Shown here in pieces: positions 1 through 13,200 of a stretch of 64,000 nt of DNA. The stretch's first letter is position 1. Every line of letters starts with the position of its first letter. Under the pieces are notes generated by a model. That model saw nothing but the letters and a program-made list of their open reading frames with translations. It had not been told where the DNA came from and searched no databases. A program made the position numbers and the translations under genes. Origin of the DNA: Thunnus maccoyii (taxonomy: Eukaryota > Chordata > Actinopteri > Scombriformes > Scombridae); NCBI RefSeq assembly GCF_910596095.1, contig NC_056545.1, forward strand, positions 21,847,067 to 21,911,066, given 5' to 3'.

Positions 1-200
1 CAAAAAAGTCATAATATTACATGAATAAAGTCGTAACATTACAAGAAAAAAAATTGTAATATTACAAAAAGAAAGTTGTATTATTACAAGAAAAAATTGC
101 ATTGTAAGAATAAGTCATAATATTACATAAAAAAGTTGTAATATTACAAGAATAAAGTTATGATATTATGAGAATAACCCGTTATTAGGAGAAAATTGTA
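1..200. repeat. Degenerate AT-rich tandem repeat at the left edge
   Basis: Blocks close to GTTGTAATATTACAAGAA and GTCATAATATTACAT alternate about every 25-30 bases and are interrupted by A-runs. The array starts before the window. An inverted piece of the same motif (TTCTTGTAATATTAA) recurs near 521-536. This is minisatellite-like sequence. From 201 to about 900 I recognise no gene. Confidence 0.7.
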
Positions 201-917
201 ATAGCATTTTTAAGGGGGAATATCAGAGGAGCAGTCTGCCTCTTGTGTTAAGATGAGGAATGTGGAGCATCTTGTGAGGTTATACTTTAGTTTAGGTTTC
301 ACAAATAACCAAATACTTCATCTTTTGGCATGTCAGCACCAGATTATTGTGACTATCAGAACATTAAAATGATTGTGTCTATTCTGAATGAAAGAACCAC
401 ACAGACTTGGAAGAAAATGTCTTTTTGGTGAGAGATGACTGGAAGTGATTGACTGCAGGACTACCATTGGTTACATCTGATATCTGATATTATCCCTTTT
501 TTCTTGTAGAATTAAAACTTTATTCTTGTAATATTAAAAATTCATTATCTCTTCATCTTTAAGTTTACCCCCAAACCTGATATTAAAACTTCAGATGACA
601 TTAAAGACTTAAAATTATAATGTGACCAATTTCGTGGATATATAGAATCATTTGTATTCTATATAAAAATGTGATATTTAAAAAACTATGAGAACTGTGT
701 CATTAACAAATCAAGTGGATGGACGAATAAAAAAAAGGAAAAAGTAGGAATATGGTACTTTACTACTATTCTGGACATCCATCCTTCTAAGAGAAATTTC
801 TGAGTCATTTTAAACACAAGTCTTTGTTTATTGAAATAGGTAATTGAATAGTAAAAAAAGCAAACAAAAAACCTACAGAAGGAATACGTTAACAATTTCA
901 CTCAACTTTCTACAAGC

Positions 918-923
918 TTTATT
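918..923 (-). terminator. Probable poly(A) signal of cwc15
   Basis: The minus strand reads AATAAA here, about 190 bases past the cwc15 stop codon, which gives a short 3' UTR. A second AATAAA lies about 95 bases further on. The choice between them is inferred from position only. Confidence 0.5.
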
Positions 924-1108
924 CAAAGGATGTAACTCACCAACTCATTTATGTACATTTTACGTGTTGACTGTACAAATACTAATGTATTTGAATACAG
1001 AATGTGTTTGAATGACAATTTACCATTCTTGGGACAGAGGGCAGAAAGGAGAGAGGAGAGCAGACAAATGAGATTAAAAAAAAAAAAACATCATAAAATT
1101 AAAGTCCT

Positions 1109-2612
1109 TTACTTGACATATTTTTCCATAAATTTCTTGTGAAACTCAGAGCGCAGCGTATCATTGACAAAGCGTTTCTCCTTCCGTGCTTCGTCCACTC
1201 CTTTGGCACAGTTCTTGAACACGACATCATCATCCCACCTAGAAAGATATTAAATTAATTGTTGATGATTAGCAGTAAGTGGTGAAAACTTATTTTCTTC
1301 AAATACAGCACTCATGTAATGCATACGTGTGTGTTTGTATGTGTATGTGAGATACCTTCTCTTGACCCTGAATGTATTCTGAGTCTGAGTCATCTGTTGC
1401 TGCTGCTGCTGTCCTGCCAAGTTAATCAACGGATTGCCACTCAAAATATTCTCCATACGAATCCTCTCCTCCTCTGCCTTTTGCTCCCGCTCCTAAAATG
1501 TGAAAAGAAACAAATTCACTGTAAAAACAACCAAACATTTTTCTTTTCTTAAACATAACCCATATCTTAATTTGCAGATTGTACTTTCATCTCGGTTCTT
1601 GTCAGACAGAAGATAGGAACAAATCAGACTGAAATGATACTTTACTTTGCGTTCTTGCTCTTCAGCCCGCTCCTTCTTGATCTTCTCCAGTTCTGCCAGA
1701 AGAGCTGCAGTGTCGTCATCGTCGCTGTCCTCCTCAGAATCCTCGTCCTCATCATCCTATAAACAATCAAGAATCATTGGTGAGGGAGCTTAATGAGTGC
1801 TAATCACCGTTAAGTGTCCAGTAGGTCTCGCAGTGCAAGCACTTACATCTGTGAGAGGATCATCAGCATCAAGATTGGCTGCTGGGATCTGATCCAATCT
1901 GGGCCTCTTTGAGGATGATGATGAAGATGATGTGGTGTGTTCTGGAAAATGAGGGTCGATGAAGTATTTTAAGAGGCCGTTTTCATAGGCATCAACTCTT
2001 TGATAAAATGAGGGACTTGGTCAGAAATTTGCACTAAAGGACATTTTCAGTAAAGTGAGTCTAATAACTGCAGACAGACCAACCTCTCGGTCCCCTCTCT
2101 CTGGTCTTTTCACGTACAGCTACACGCTCCCTCTCCTCCAGCTCCCGGCGGAAGTCACGGGCACGCACCTCCTCGGGGGCATCCTGGGTAGGTTGCCTGA
2201 GGACGGGACAAAAATTGAAGAAGAAAAAAAGAACATCACAGATTAACTGGCATGTTTTGGTACAGATTTGGAAGAACTTGTGCTTCTTGTCAGACCATTT
2301 TTTTTTACTATAAGACAGGTGAAGTGTTTTCAATTTTAAAAAGCAGCTCAGTGGGAAGAGTTCAAAAGGTGTCTTATTAGATTTACTGTGTGTCAGTGCC
2401 TGGCTAGCCAGCCAGCATTACACTCTGCATCACTGATTACAAACCCAAAAACTCAACTCCATTCATGTTCGATCTGCTGACCTGTACTTGATCTTGGTGT
2501 GACCTGGAAGATCTCGACTGGAATACTGCTTCGACAGCGCACTCAGATCACCCTCTCCTTTACCCCTCCCTCCCCTCGCCGGCTCAAACGTTGGTCTTGC
2601 AGCTGTAGTCAT
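1109..2612 (-). CDS. cwc15: Spliceosome-associated protein CWC15
   Basis: CWC15 (Cwf15/AD-002 family) is a component of the PRP19/CDC5L-linked spliceosome and works in nuclear pre-mRNA splicing. Six coding exons join in phase: 2482-2612, 2084-2196, 1847-1941, 1646-1756, 1356-1492 and 1109-1238 (read downward). They encode 238 residues; the human protein has 229. The N-terminus starts [15 protein letters not shown] and continues to HTKIKYR, the family hallmark. An acidic run ([10 protein letters not shown]) sits near residues 114-123, followed by an E/K-rich helix. The C-terminus is the conserved block from [15 protein letters not shown] to KFMEKYVK. A glutamine run (about six Q) in exon 5 looks lineage-specific. 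The ATG at 2612 matches the invariant family N-terminus. Every junction is GT/AG. A noncoding first exon probably ends at 3772. Identification is from memory of the family but is unambiguous. Confidence 0.97.
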
Positions 2613-2924
2613 CTTTGATGGCTCTGCTGTGGCAAACACATGAAAGAAGAACAAACTTGAAATGAAAACCTAGTACTTCTCCGAACAGTGCAAGACCTTA
2701 GCACAAATACACAGGGTGGGGAAGCTAGAAGCTGGCAGATCTTGACACAAATATCAAGCCTACGTGTCCATGATAAAGCAGCAATCCCCTCCTGTAAATA
2801 TAACATCTCTTATACTACAAAACAGTGATTACATGCTGCCAACTACCTAAAAATGCACAAAATTATCTGCAGGGTAAGGGGAAAATCTCTTATAATTATA
2901 TTTATTATATATATAAGAATAAAA

Positions 2925-3240
2925 AATACTTCATCAATCCTGAGGGAAATTTAAGTGTCGCAATAACACTGTCCAGCACACATAACACACAACAATAGAG
3001 CAAAACAAAATAGTTAAATATAACAGGTTATTATATACATTGTGCAGTGACAATATATATAGTATATAATGTGATCAGAGCAGCAGCAGTAGTGAAATAG
3101 ATAAAAAAATTGTTATTATCCATTGTGCAATGATCATATACATAGTATATAATGAAATAGATAAAAATATAAAATAAGAGAAGAGTCATTATTATACCAT
3201 GTGCAATAGAGACATTATTATTATTAGCCTATGCATTGTG
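2925..3240. repeat. Interspersed repeat fragment of LINE-tail type
   Basis: The stretch begins with AATACTTCATCAATCCTGAG and continues into GGAAATTT, then AT-rich blocks containing two TTGTGCA..ATGA units. Teleost genomes hold many repeats opening with a TTTATTRATCCCTGAGGGGAAATT-like string at the ends of non-LTR elements, and this resembles them. It lies in the first (UTR) intron of cwc15. The family is not certain. Confidence 0.5.
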
Positions 3241-3771
3241 CATATGTTACAGTTTACAGAATATTTGGTTTTGTAGTTATGTAGCTGTGTAAAACCTCAA
3301 CAGTTAGGATTTTATTATTATAGTTTGGAGGCATTAGGATACGTGGTTTTGCTGCTGATATCACGAGTTTCCCAGCATTTGTTCAATCGCTTAGCACTGA
3401 ATAACAGAAGAGCATTCAACAAAAAAAGGTAAGCAACACCTTAAATCTGTAAGTAAGCGTTGTGGCTGATCAAAGAGGAAAAAACCCAACAACACCCATT
3501 TTGCTACCATTTCTTTGGGAGACATATAAGCTGATTGTTAGTTTAATAAGAGTGCAAAACACTAGCCAGACATCTCACCAGCTAGCCGTTACAGCTAATA
3601 AGTTGCTAGCAGGCTAAGCAGGTCTAACAACGCAGTTTAAGAGGAAAATAATACTACTTTGCCTCTCCAGCCGATTGTGTGTCACCACAGAGAGATAGGT
3701 GTTTATTGAAATATGCCGTAAACTCAACTCACTGGCATTTTAGAAGATAATTTTAAGGTAATAACACTTAC

Positions 3772-3850
3772 GAAGCTGCTCCCACACGACAGAAAGGAAG
3801 ACCCGACACAACGAGGAACGTCACTTCCTGTAGAGACTTGATGCGTTCAA
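3772..3850 (-). promoter_or_regulatory. Likely 5' UTR exon and promoter of cwc15
   Basis: On the minus strand a consensus splice donor (TTC then GTAAGTG) follows position 3772, giving a noncoding first exon. It would splice to an acceptor just upstream of the ATG at 2612 (TTTGCCACAG). Upstream, around 3826-3870, are ETS-like cores (ACTTCCTG on the plus strand, GGAGGAAAC), common at housekeeping promoters. The start site cannot be placed exactly. Confidence 0.55.
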
Positions 3851-4149
3851 GAACACTCGGAACGGAGGAAACTCCCGTATATCCATCTAGGTAACGATTA
3901 TCAGTCATTACATATTTGTCTAAATAGTACTCTGCCAAAAAATGTGATTAAGGTGCTTAAGTCTTACTAAGTAAACACTCAAAAGTTTCTTATGTCAGGT
4001 ACTCCAGCTCTGCTGCAAGACAAGAGCAGACAACACAGGGCGATAATCAAGTCTCCTCATAGTAATATTGTGTAGTGTTGTTGTGGGGAAGGTAGGGGGC
4101 AGAAACTCAACCAGCACAGCTAGAAGAAATGTACATCACACAGATTATT

Positions 4150-4630
4150 ATTGAGAAACCAATGCACTATTTATTAACTCTCGTGCTTTAAAATTCAGTG
4201 ATCTGGTTGAGTTTAAAACTGCACAAATAATGTACAAAGTAAAAAATAACTTGCTTCCTGGCTGTCTACAAAGCGTGTTTAAAATCAGTGAGAGTCAGTT
4301 TGGATTTATGGTATTATGTATGTTTAAAAAAAACAAGGGATAGGAAAAATATAAAGAAGAGATGTATAACTTTTAAAGGGGTTAATCTATGGAATAACTA
4401 TGACAGGGAATTAAAAATATGTAGTACACTTTGTGGATTTAAAATAATGTGAAAAAATAATTTTGTAAACAAATATAAAACTGAGGTATGAACATAATGG
4501 TGAATGAAATGTTTGATTTTGTATTTTGGAAGTATTGTCTTGTATTGTTTATTTTTTGTTTGAGGTAAAAAGGGTAGACATAATAAGCTAAATAAAGCTT
4601 CAGTTTACACCTTTTTGGTCAATAATGTTT
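4150..4630 (+). mobile_element. LINE 3'-end relic (C-terminal ORF2 remnant)
   Basis: Conceptual frames give LVEFKTAQIMYKVKNNLLPG and, further on, GVNLWNNYDRELK. These are the two blocks usually seen at the C-terminus of LINE ORF2 proteins (CR1/L2/Tx1-type). Stops and frame breaks are frequent, and an AT-rich tail ending in AATAAAGC follows near 4591. This is an old 5'-truncated copy. The superfamily cannot be fixed by eye. Confidence 0.7.
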
Positions 4631-4894
4631 CTTTCTTTCTTTGTTTGATATAATTTGTAATGATTCATCTGTATATATGTGCATTCTTTTGTAGTGCTGT
4701 TAAATAAAGAACAAATAAATTAAAATAAAAAAATAGATTGTACAGTTTAGCATTTCAGTGGTATATGTATTACATGATCATAGCAGGATTGTGTAATCTG
4801 ACATCTGAAAGCTGGAAACATGGAAATGAGTGACAGTCTAAATACCTCGACTACAGCACCTACAGGAAAACAATGTCAAGCTGTCAGAAAGTTG

Positions 4895-5010
4895 AAACTT
4901 TAACTTTAGTGTCCCTGAGGGGAAATTTGTCTTGCAGCCAGGTGAAACACAGACCACATACTTGAACATACAGAACATAAATCATCACAAAATACAATGA
5001 AGAAAAACAT
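4895..5010. repeat. Short repeat fragment with GTCCCTGAGGGGAAATTTG
   Basis: This carries the same teleost repeat-end string as the fragment near 2.9 kb, followed by the AACACAGACCACATACTTGA region. It is probably the truncated end of a non-LTR or related retroposon. Confidence 0.45.
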
Positions 5011-6900
5011 TTTAAAAAATGAAAGTTATTCAAAGCACGCATACCGCAACATTTAATGTTTATGTCCTTGTTAATTGGTGTAATTACAATAATTGTAGGA
5101 GAATCATGAAGTATTATGACTTACAGTGAGTTTTTTTTTCTTATTTCCTCTGTTCACTATGCGTGCCATTTAATGCATATGGCATGCATATCAATAATAC
5201 AAAAACAATTCAACATCTCATTCCACTATGTCAGTACATACTGTATGTGAACATGTCATATGTCACTTTAACGACCTCCGTTTTGTTTTGATGATGTGCA
5301 GTAAAAATACTAGGAATTTTTACTGAAGATGTTGGCTGAGGTTCAAGGAGGTAAACCAGGTTCTACTGGATTCCACACAACATTCAAATATTCTGTGTCT
5401 AAAAGATGTTTTATCCTTTGTCAAGTGTAACTGCTCCCACAGGAGAATCAAACTCAGAAAAGTAAAGACACAATACAGAATCCCTGCCAACAAACAAACA
5501 AAGTATTTGCAGTGTTTCCTGCAACCTATACTGTGAAAAAAAAAGAATCCCACATAGGTTTTGCTTAAAGAAATTTGGTATCAACTTCTGTTGACAGAAA
5601 GTGCCCCAGATAAAATTATTTAACAAAAGAGACTGAGGTAAAGCTTGTTGGTGTGCCTGTGATTTCATTTTCATTGGAGTGAATGCACATTTCATTTGGG
5701 TGCGTTTGGGTGTAAATGATATTGAAAGGTTGTGATGAGGCAGTAGATTAAATTCCGAGGAACTGCAGGTTGAGATCAGGTCTCTCTTGATTGCCAGCAT
5801 CCTTCCAACTGGAACAGCGTGTTTGTGAAGGAATATCCTTCTTTGGAAGCTGAGAGTGAAGCAACACAAAAAGGTTTTTGATGAAATGTCTTCAGCTACT
5901 CAGATGCGGGCTTTCAGTGTAGTAGGTATAGTGTGTGAGACTAAAGTCAGTATATAAAAAAAACACTGTTAAGTACTAAATTGTAGGTTTGGTTTAAATA
6001 CTGTAAACTTGTTACACACATTAAAGGAGATTAACACAAAAACTATTGATAAAAAAGGTTATAAAACTGATGAAAGCTTTTCATTTGGTTCTCAGGAAAG
6101 TGTGGTTGTCAAAATCCGGCAGGAAAACATCTCTGGAATGTGACATTATAAACTTAAACCAGAAATGTGAAACTATAAAACAATAGCACCTGTCTACACA
6201 CACTGTGGTTGCCATGAATAACAACCCACCCACCCACTCGGTTAACCTGCATAGCAGCATCCAGGTGTGGCACTCCAGACTAGCAGGGGGTGGAATCTGA
6301 ATGATTGGGGGGGGTTGGGGCTCAGGTTGAAGTGACTCTACCTGCCTGCCTGTTTGAGACAGAGACCCAGAGGAGGTTCGACATCGCTCTGCTCTGACAG
6401 CGCTCACACATCTGCCCTGAACAGGTGAGAACACAACAAGAATGAACTTCACACCACTTACGATTTCATATTCATTAGCTGTGCAGCTTAAGAGCTCATT
6501 ACAAAGTCAGAATCGCTTTAATTTTCTGAGCATAATGAATTTGATCTGGTTAATTGGCGCTGGCGCATCTCTGGAGAGATTCATCACAAGAGATTAAAAC
6601 ACTAAGTGCAGGTCAAAATGTTAACAGGAGCTCAAAGAGAACACAGACAAGCTGCAGAGTGTGACAGGACACAAAACTGTAAACACAGAGCAGGAGTTAA
6701 CATTCAGAGTTTATTTTATTAATCCTGTCAGGCTGACATTTGAACCTGAAATGTGAAGAGCATGTGTAATAAAATATTCCATTTTAGTTTTTTATCGATG
6801 CTCCAAATTCTAAATAAACAGAACGTAGTTGTCCAGAGGGGTTGGTAAGAAATGTTAAATGCTTAAATGTCACTTTCATAGTCTGAGTCATGCTGAGTTT
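5011..6900. other. Intergenic stretch between cwc15 and znf185
   Basis: The sequence is AT-rich. The open frames here (minus strand 5411-5869 and 6081-6452) show no family signature, splice logic or biased composition. I see no gene in it. Confidence 0.5.
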
Positions 6901-7142
6901 CGGGGCAGAAGGCAGTGTTGGGGGTTGTGTATGAGATGCTGTGTCATTAAACAGGACTCCAGTCAGCAGTGAAGGGATGGAAAGATAAAGAGAGAAAAAG
7001 ATAGAAAGTATTTGCTGTATTTTATATCACAATTCTGTACACTGTGGTAACTGTTTTATTAAATATGTGGAAGTTTGTATTCTCACCTTTTTGACCTTTA
7101 AATAAATTCATCAGGTTGAACATCTGAGAAAATATCAGCATC

Positions 7143-7229
7143 ATGTCAAAAGGTATGTTTGAATCCACTATTTTACCCCTTAATAAGACGAACCTTTAAA
7201 GAGTGTTCTGAGTACCCAGGACTGACAGA

Positions 7230-7266
<37 letters not shown>

Positions 7267-10200
7267 GTAGATGTTGACAGAGACCGGGTGCTTCTAACCA
7301 CCAGGGTGCGGACTTTGCTGAAAAATGATGGCAGTTGGATCCACAGATCAAAGCAGGCGAAGGAAGAGCAAGAGGAAGCATGGTATATTGAGAAAAGCCA
7401 TATAGATGATGATATAGATGCAGACTCAAAAATAAAGTGTTGATTTAAAGCAATTATTCAATTAATCGCATGAATACAAATTTGAAGCCATCTTGCTTTC
7501 CTGTATCTTATTGATGTACTCTCACTCTTGCTGTATTTTCAGAAAAAAACATTAAAGCTGTTGGGTCCTCTTTTGTTTGGCCAGTTTTTCTAATAGTCCT
7601 ACATCATAAAACTGACATTTTACAAGACAAATGGTGCCACAAATATGCTGCTTGTTCACAACACATTTCCTCTGTCTTGCAGTGGGGACTGTGCTGCGGA
7701 GACCAAACCTGTTCCAGTCAGGCAGAAGTCGTATGTCCTCTCCACAGCCAAGAAATTCGGGTAAGTGCTATCAACATTCAGATCTGAACGTTGATGCTTA
7801 TCTTTAAAAAGTGTTGCAGAGTATATGAGTGTCTCAAAAAAAAATAAACAAACCCTCACTAAGGAAGAAACATGTCAGGGAGCAAATTATTGAGTCGCTT
7901 TTACAAACGTCACTATTTTCTGACCATCTTTAGAAACTAACTCTGTGATTTTGCAAATGTGATGGTTGATTTGAATATTTGAAGGGTAAAAATGACAAAG
8001 GAGTAGAGAAGTAAATGGACACCAAGATTCTCAAGATAACACACAGTAAAAGTTATGAGATCAGATGAAATAATATCAGATAAAGGTAAGTTTAACAGTT
8101 TTAAATCTGTCATTTGCTTTTGATAAATGGTCATTCTTTTATATCTGTAATTAACAATGTATTTTACTTTCAGGTTTAAAAATGCAGTAAAGCAAAAATA
8201 ATTTGAGCCACAGGTTATTTAAATATCAGAGGACCAGTTCAGTGGAACCATGTGGTGGCAGTCCTGCAAGTCAAAGTGAAATTGTCCTTTGACTTTGTTG
8301 TGTCAGTGAATAATAACTAAAAAATGTATAAGGACTTCAGGCACAAATCACCATCTGTGATATTAACATACATAAACATTAACTGAGCTCTGGGGCAGCT
8401 CTGCTGCATCCATAAAGACCTTCAGTACGCTGTAGGCTGACCTGTGCTGGTTGATGAAGCATTAATCTGAATACCGTAAAATCTTTACTGAAATATTTTC
8501 CCTCAAGGCAAACAGAAACATACAACACCTGAATATTTTCCCTTCAATGTCAAAAGGGTCCTCTCAGTATTATAGAAATATGAATCCTTGATCTGAGCTG
8601 TACAAATCTCATTATTCTGCTGAGCATGAAATGTCATGATTGTTTTCTTGAAAATGTTATTCAATTATTGTACATTTTTAAAAGCCATATTCAGAGTTAT
8701 GTACTTTATGTTGTAAATAGACGAAGAGATGTTCTGAAACATTCAGCGACTGTTTAGACAGTAATTATAATTATTAATACATACAGTAGTGTTCCCTGCC
8801 TGGGTATTGTGCCAGCTGTAGCTATTGCGTTCATATTACATCACCTGACTTGAACACGTCCGTAACACATACACACTTTGTTAAAAAAACAAAAGAACGT
8901 ACAAGCTCTTGTCATTAATTATTAAGCTTATGGAGACGTTTGTGCTGCAAAAATACATTTATTCTGGATTTTATCCCTGAGATCATACTGTAGGCTCCCT
9001 TCTACTGAGTGAATAGGAAACATTACACATCTGAACATGCACAAGGACTAAACTTTCCTCGATAGTTCTTAGGTTTTTTATAGAAATATTCCTCTCATAA
9101 CTATTTAATAAGCCACGTACATTCAGCAAAGGAACAGAAGATTCACAACCGAATGGAGTCTATGGTTTCATTTTTTATCATTTCCCTTCTATCAGTTTGA
9201 AGGAAACATTGTTTATGCTGCCGTTCTCTCAGTGTTTCACAGTAGGCTGGAACATCACAAAGAAAATAACACTTACAAATCTTCTGCATGGATACTGAAC
9301 CAAAATAACTTTCACCAGCCCTCAAACTCTGACTACATTTTCACATTTACTGTACGAGTTCCTGCAATTACAGAGTGTCTCGAGCTACATAACACACTGT
9401 GTTCTGAATCTGTGCTTTTATCTTTGTTCAGGATAATGAGATGAATCTGTTCTCATACTGTTTGTTATGTTAGCTGAATAAATATTACATTGAATGAGTA
9501 AACAACCAGTTTGATCAGTAAAGAGCAGAATTAGAAAGCTAGCTCACAGTGTATACCTTGTAGACTAGCCTACGGCTTACTGTCTGGGCTCCATAACCGC
9601 TTAATGCTAGTTAGCTTAGCTAGCTGGCTGACTGTCAATCTCATGCAAGAAAAATGACAGAGCTGAGGTTAAATTTGTGGTGATATGAATGTTGTAAGGC
9701 AGTAGTTCCCAACCTCTTTGGCTTTTGACCTCTTACAAAAAAGCAACATCTACTTACGAGCCTTTGTCTCACCTTAATCGGGACATGAACTGTGAGCAGT
9801 TTGACCAAAAAGTGGTATTTTTTTCACAGATTGTTTCATTTGAAGAATTTTTAGAGGCCCAAAGAGGTGAAAACATCCAATATTTCACAAGATAAATGCA
9901 ACAATTAGAGGAAACTCACAATTTTGTGTACCAGAAATATATCTTTTTCTTTCTGTTGGGACGCCACCAGGTTGGGAAACACTGTTGTACAGCATTCAAA
10001 CAATGTACATCAGATATAAAACCTCAATTACTAAATCTGAGCACAATGTTGGCAAGTAATTAACATCAACACGCCCCCTTCTTCTGGTAAGCTGACAAAC
10101 ACAGCACTGTGAGGGGAGGCTGGGGGAGGCGGTGCACAATACTCATGCAGGAGTGTAAATCCATTCAGTGTTTCAAATGATAGAACTGATTTCTGTTCAT

Positions 10201-13200
10201 TGAGGTAAAGCTGGGCGATATGGACAAAATCAAATATTGAAATTTTTTTGGACAAATTGATTTTGATAATGCGACAATATTGTAGGGATTGCTATTGAGA
10301 TTTTTGATAAATAATCACCAGTTAAGTGGATATAAGGACTAAGTGGGTAAAGGAAAATGATAGAACAGCTAGAACAGTCTGTAAGTTCAGATAATTACAT
10401 CACTTTACTGTAATGCAGCCTTTAAAACCAGGAAAAGACAACACTTATGCTATATCACGATATTATGATGTCCAAAATCTAAGACGATATCTAGTCTCAT
10501 ATCACGATATTGATATAATATTGATATATTGCCCAGCCCTACATTCAGATTTTGATTTTGAGTTTGAATTATGCAGTCAATCATTTTTCCCTGTTAGGAT
10601 GAGGGTCCAGCAGCAGTGAGGTCTCCTACAGTGTGCATCCCCTGTGCTGATGAGGACAATGAGGGTCCGGCTGCTGGGCCCGTGCTGTGCGATGGCATTA
10701 AATTTTCCTCATTAATGGCGAAGTGGTTCAGCGGGTAGATACCACATTTCCTAAAGCTTTCCTTGACAATCCTGACACCCTCCTCCTCTTTCGCTACCTG
10801 ATACGTCCCCTTAAACACACCTGAGAACTCCTTCTTGCTGACTGCAAAGTGAGTATCAGTGGTACAACCGTCACCGATCAGTGCTGCGAAGCGCTGCTTC
10901 AGGAGTGCAAAGAGACCCGCATCGAGTGGCTGCAGGACGTGAGAGCAATGAGGCGGGAGGCACAGAAGTATAACGTCCTCCTTGCGAGCAGCTTCCACCA
11001 CCTCCAGGTTCACGGGCGACTTGTGGCCGTCAAAAATCAGCAGCAGTGGACGCTCCTTTGGCGCTTGCACAAGGAAATGTTTGAGGAACCACTTCTTGAA
11101 AAGCTCAGAGTTGATACACCCCGAGTCCGACCATCCATACAGGGCGTTTGGCGGCCCTTGAGTCTTGTAGCATACTCCGCCTGGGTAGGCTTTTGAGTAG
11201 ATAATAAACGGGGCAATGTCCTCTCCAGCTGCACTAAAGCAAGCCAGGACGGAGATGTGGTCCCTGGAGCCTGGTGCTGGCTTGCAGCCCAGACTGGCAG
11301 ATTTGGGAAGAATCACCCTCTTCCTGCCCAGCTGAAAGCCCGTCTCATTGCAGTTTAAGATTTGGTGAGGCTTGTCCCTCAGCCCGTGAGCGTCCATGAC
11401 GGTGCTCAGCAAGTGAAAAAACTGATCCACCGCTTCCTTCCTTACACACACTGTCCTCCCGCGGACAACATTGTCTGCCGGCTGGATGGTAATATTCTTT
11501 TCTTGCCGTTTCCTAAAATTGAGCCACCAGGTCTGGCCCAGCTTAGAGAACGCCACTCTCCGGTGCTGCCGCTTATAAATCGAAGAGGCGAAGGACACCA
11601 GCTGCTGCTTAGTCAGTGGGAATCCATGCTTGGACATGTACAAGGAGAACTCCACCAGCAGTTCCTCGTCAGCAGAGGTTATAAGCTGAGCTGGCCCGCT
11701 GCGACTCCCTGGTGTCACCCGTCCACTGACTCTGTCCCCCAGTGAAGATTTAGGGACTCCAAACTCCTTGGCAGCCTGTCTCACTGTGCACCTCCCTGAC
11801 TTCACCTTGATCAGTGCGCGCTCCATGGCCTCCTCTGTCCATTTCTTCTTCTTTTTCCTCCCGATTTTGTCAAGATGATTTCTCGATGGCATTTTTTTTT
11901 TCCTAGGATGGCACAGAAAATGCAGGCATGAATGATGTAATGAGATAGCAACAACAAATACAGCCTAATTATGGGTTGTGAGTATCGCAAAATTCAAACA
12001 TCACTTAATTAAATAAAACCTGTTCAGAGAGACCTTCAGCGTTATTCACTCTTCCTCCCCTTTTATCTACACTTTCACCTTGAACCACAGACTGCACACA
12101 GCTCTGTCTGTTCATTTTCCTGATGGGTACAGGGATTACATCACTCCCTCTTTCTGATCCAAACTGAAGGGGAATTTTTACTTTAAAGTTGTCAAACAGG
12201 CATTAAGAGATGCTGTCTGTTCTTTATGAAAACTTTTTTCATTTGTGAAGAAAGAAAAGGGATCATTTTTCTATTTTTCTTTATGCAGACCACACAGACC
12301 AACTTTATGAAAAATTTCATATTTGGATTGGTCAAATCAATTTATTTTATTTGTGAAAACAGAATAAAACATCCAGACATCCAGACCACATAAGTCAAGG
12401 TCTGTAAAACACTGACGAGTCAAACCTGATGACTGTATGACAAGGAAATAAATCTACCTCCAGGACACAAAAGTTCTGACAGTATTTACAACTGTCTAGG
12501 TTGTCCATGTTAAAGGATAGGTTCACAATTGTTGTAATCGTTCCTGCTGTTCATACTGACCATCAGAACAGTGATTCTCAACCTTCTGGTGTCAAGGACC
12601 CCCCCAATTGATACACATCAGGCCGCTGGCCTGTATTTGATAAGATGTTGTCTCAGGGATCGCCATATGATAAGATTTAGTTATTCCATAACAGTCTATA
12701 CTGCAGATTGGCTGATTAACAGCAAAGAGTGTGACACCTACAAACAGAATAGTCATTCTTATGCATTCTCTCATTGGGCTAACTTCTATTCAATGAAATA
12801 ATAGTGAAATTAAAATATTCCCTATTTTTCTGGGGACCCTCCGGAACCCCCTCAAGGACCCCTGGGGGTCCCTGGACCTCAGGTTGAGAACCACTGCATT
12901 AGAGGATCCCTTCATAATGCAGTTACAATGTAAGTGATGGGGACAAAATCCACAAGCCTCCTTCTGTGCAACAGGGAAACACTGAGGAAATACAAAGAGG
13001 GAATTTTATGCTAAAAACACTGTAAATGTGGCGGATATCCAGTTGATATGACTAACTTACACTGCTGAAGCCTCATATAAGCTTCAGATACATTTTTAGA
13101 TGCATTTTTGCATAAAAATGTGAACACACTGTGGATTTTGTCCCCCATCACTTACACTGAAAGCACATTTGAAGGGAATAGTCAGTGTGAACAGGAGGAA

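Noticed and set aside
1-200. Regularly spaced repeats resembling a CRISPR array
   Set aside because: The window is vertebrate, and the repeats are degenerate AT-rich tandem units without unique spacers.
5411-5869. 152-residue open frame on the minus strand between cwc15 and znf185
   Set aside because: No family signature, skewed composition and no splice or promoter context; likely chance.
6081-6452. 123-residue open frame on the minus strand
   Set aside because: Low-complexity P/Q and C runs and no recognisable domain.
10849-11196. Plus-strand frame of 115 residues
   Set aside because: Lies entirely antisense to the pogo-like transposase frame; a shadow of its codon bias.
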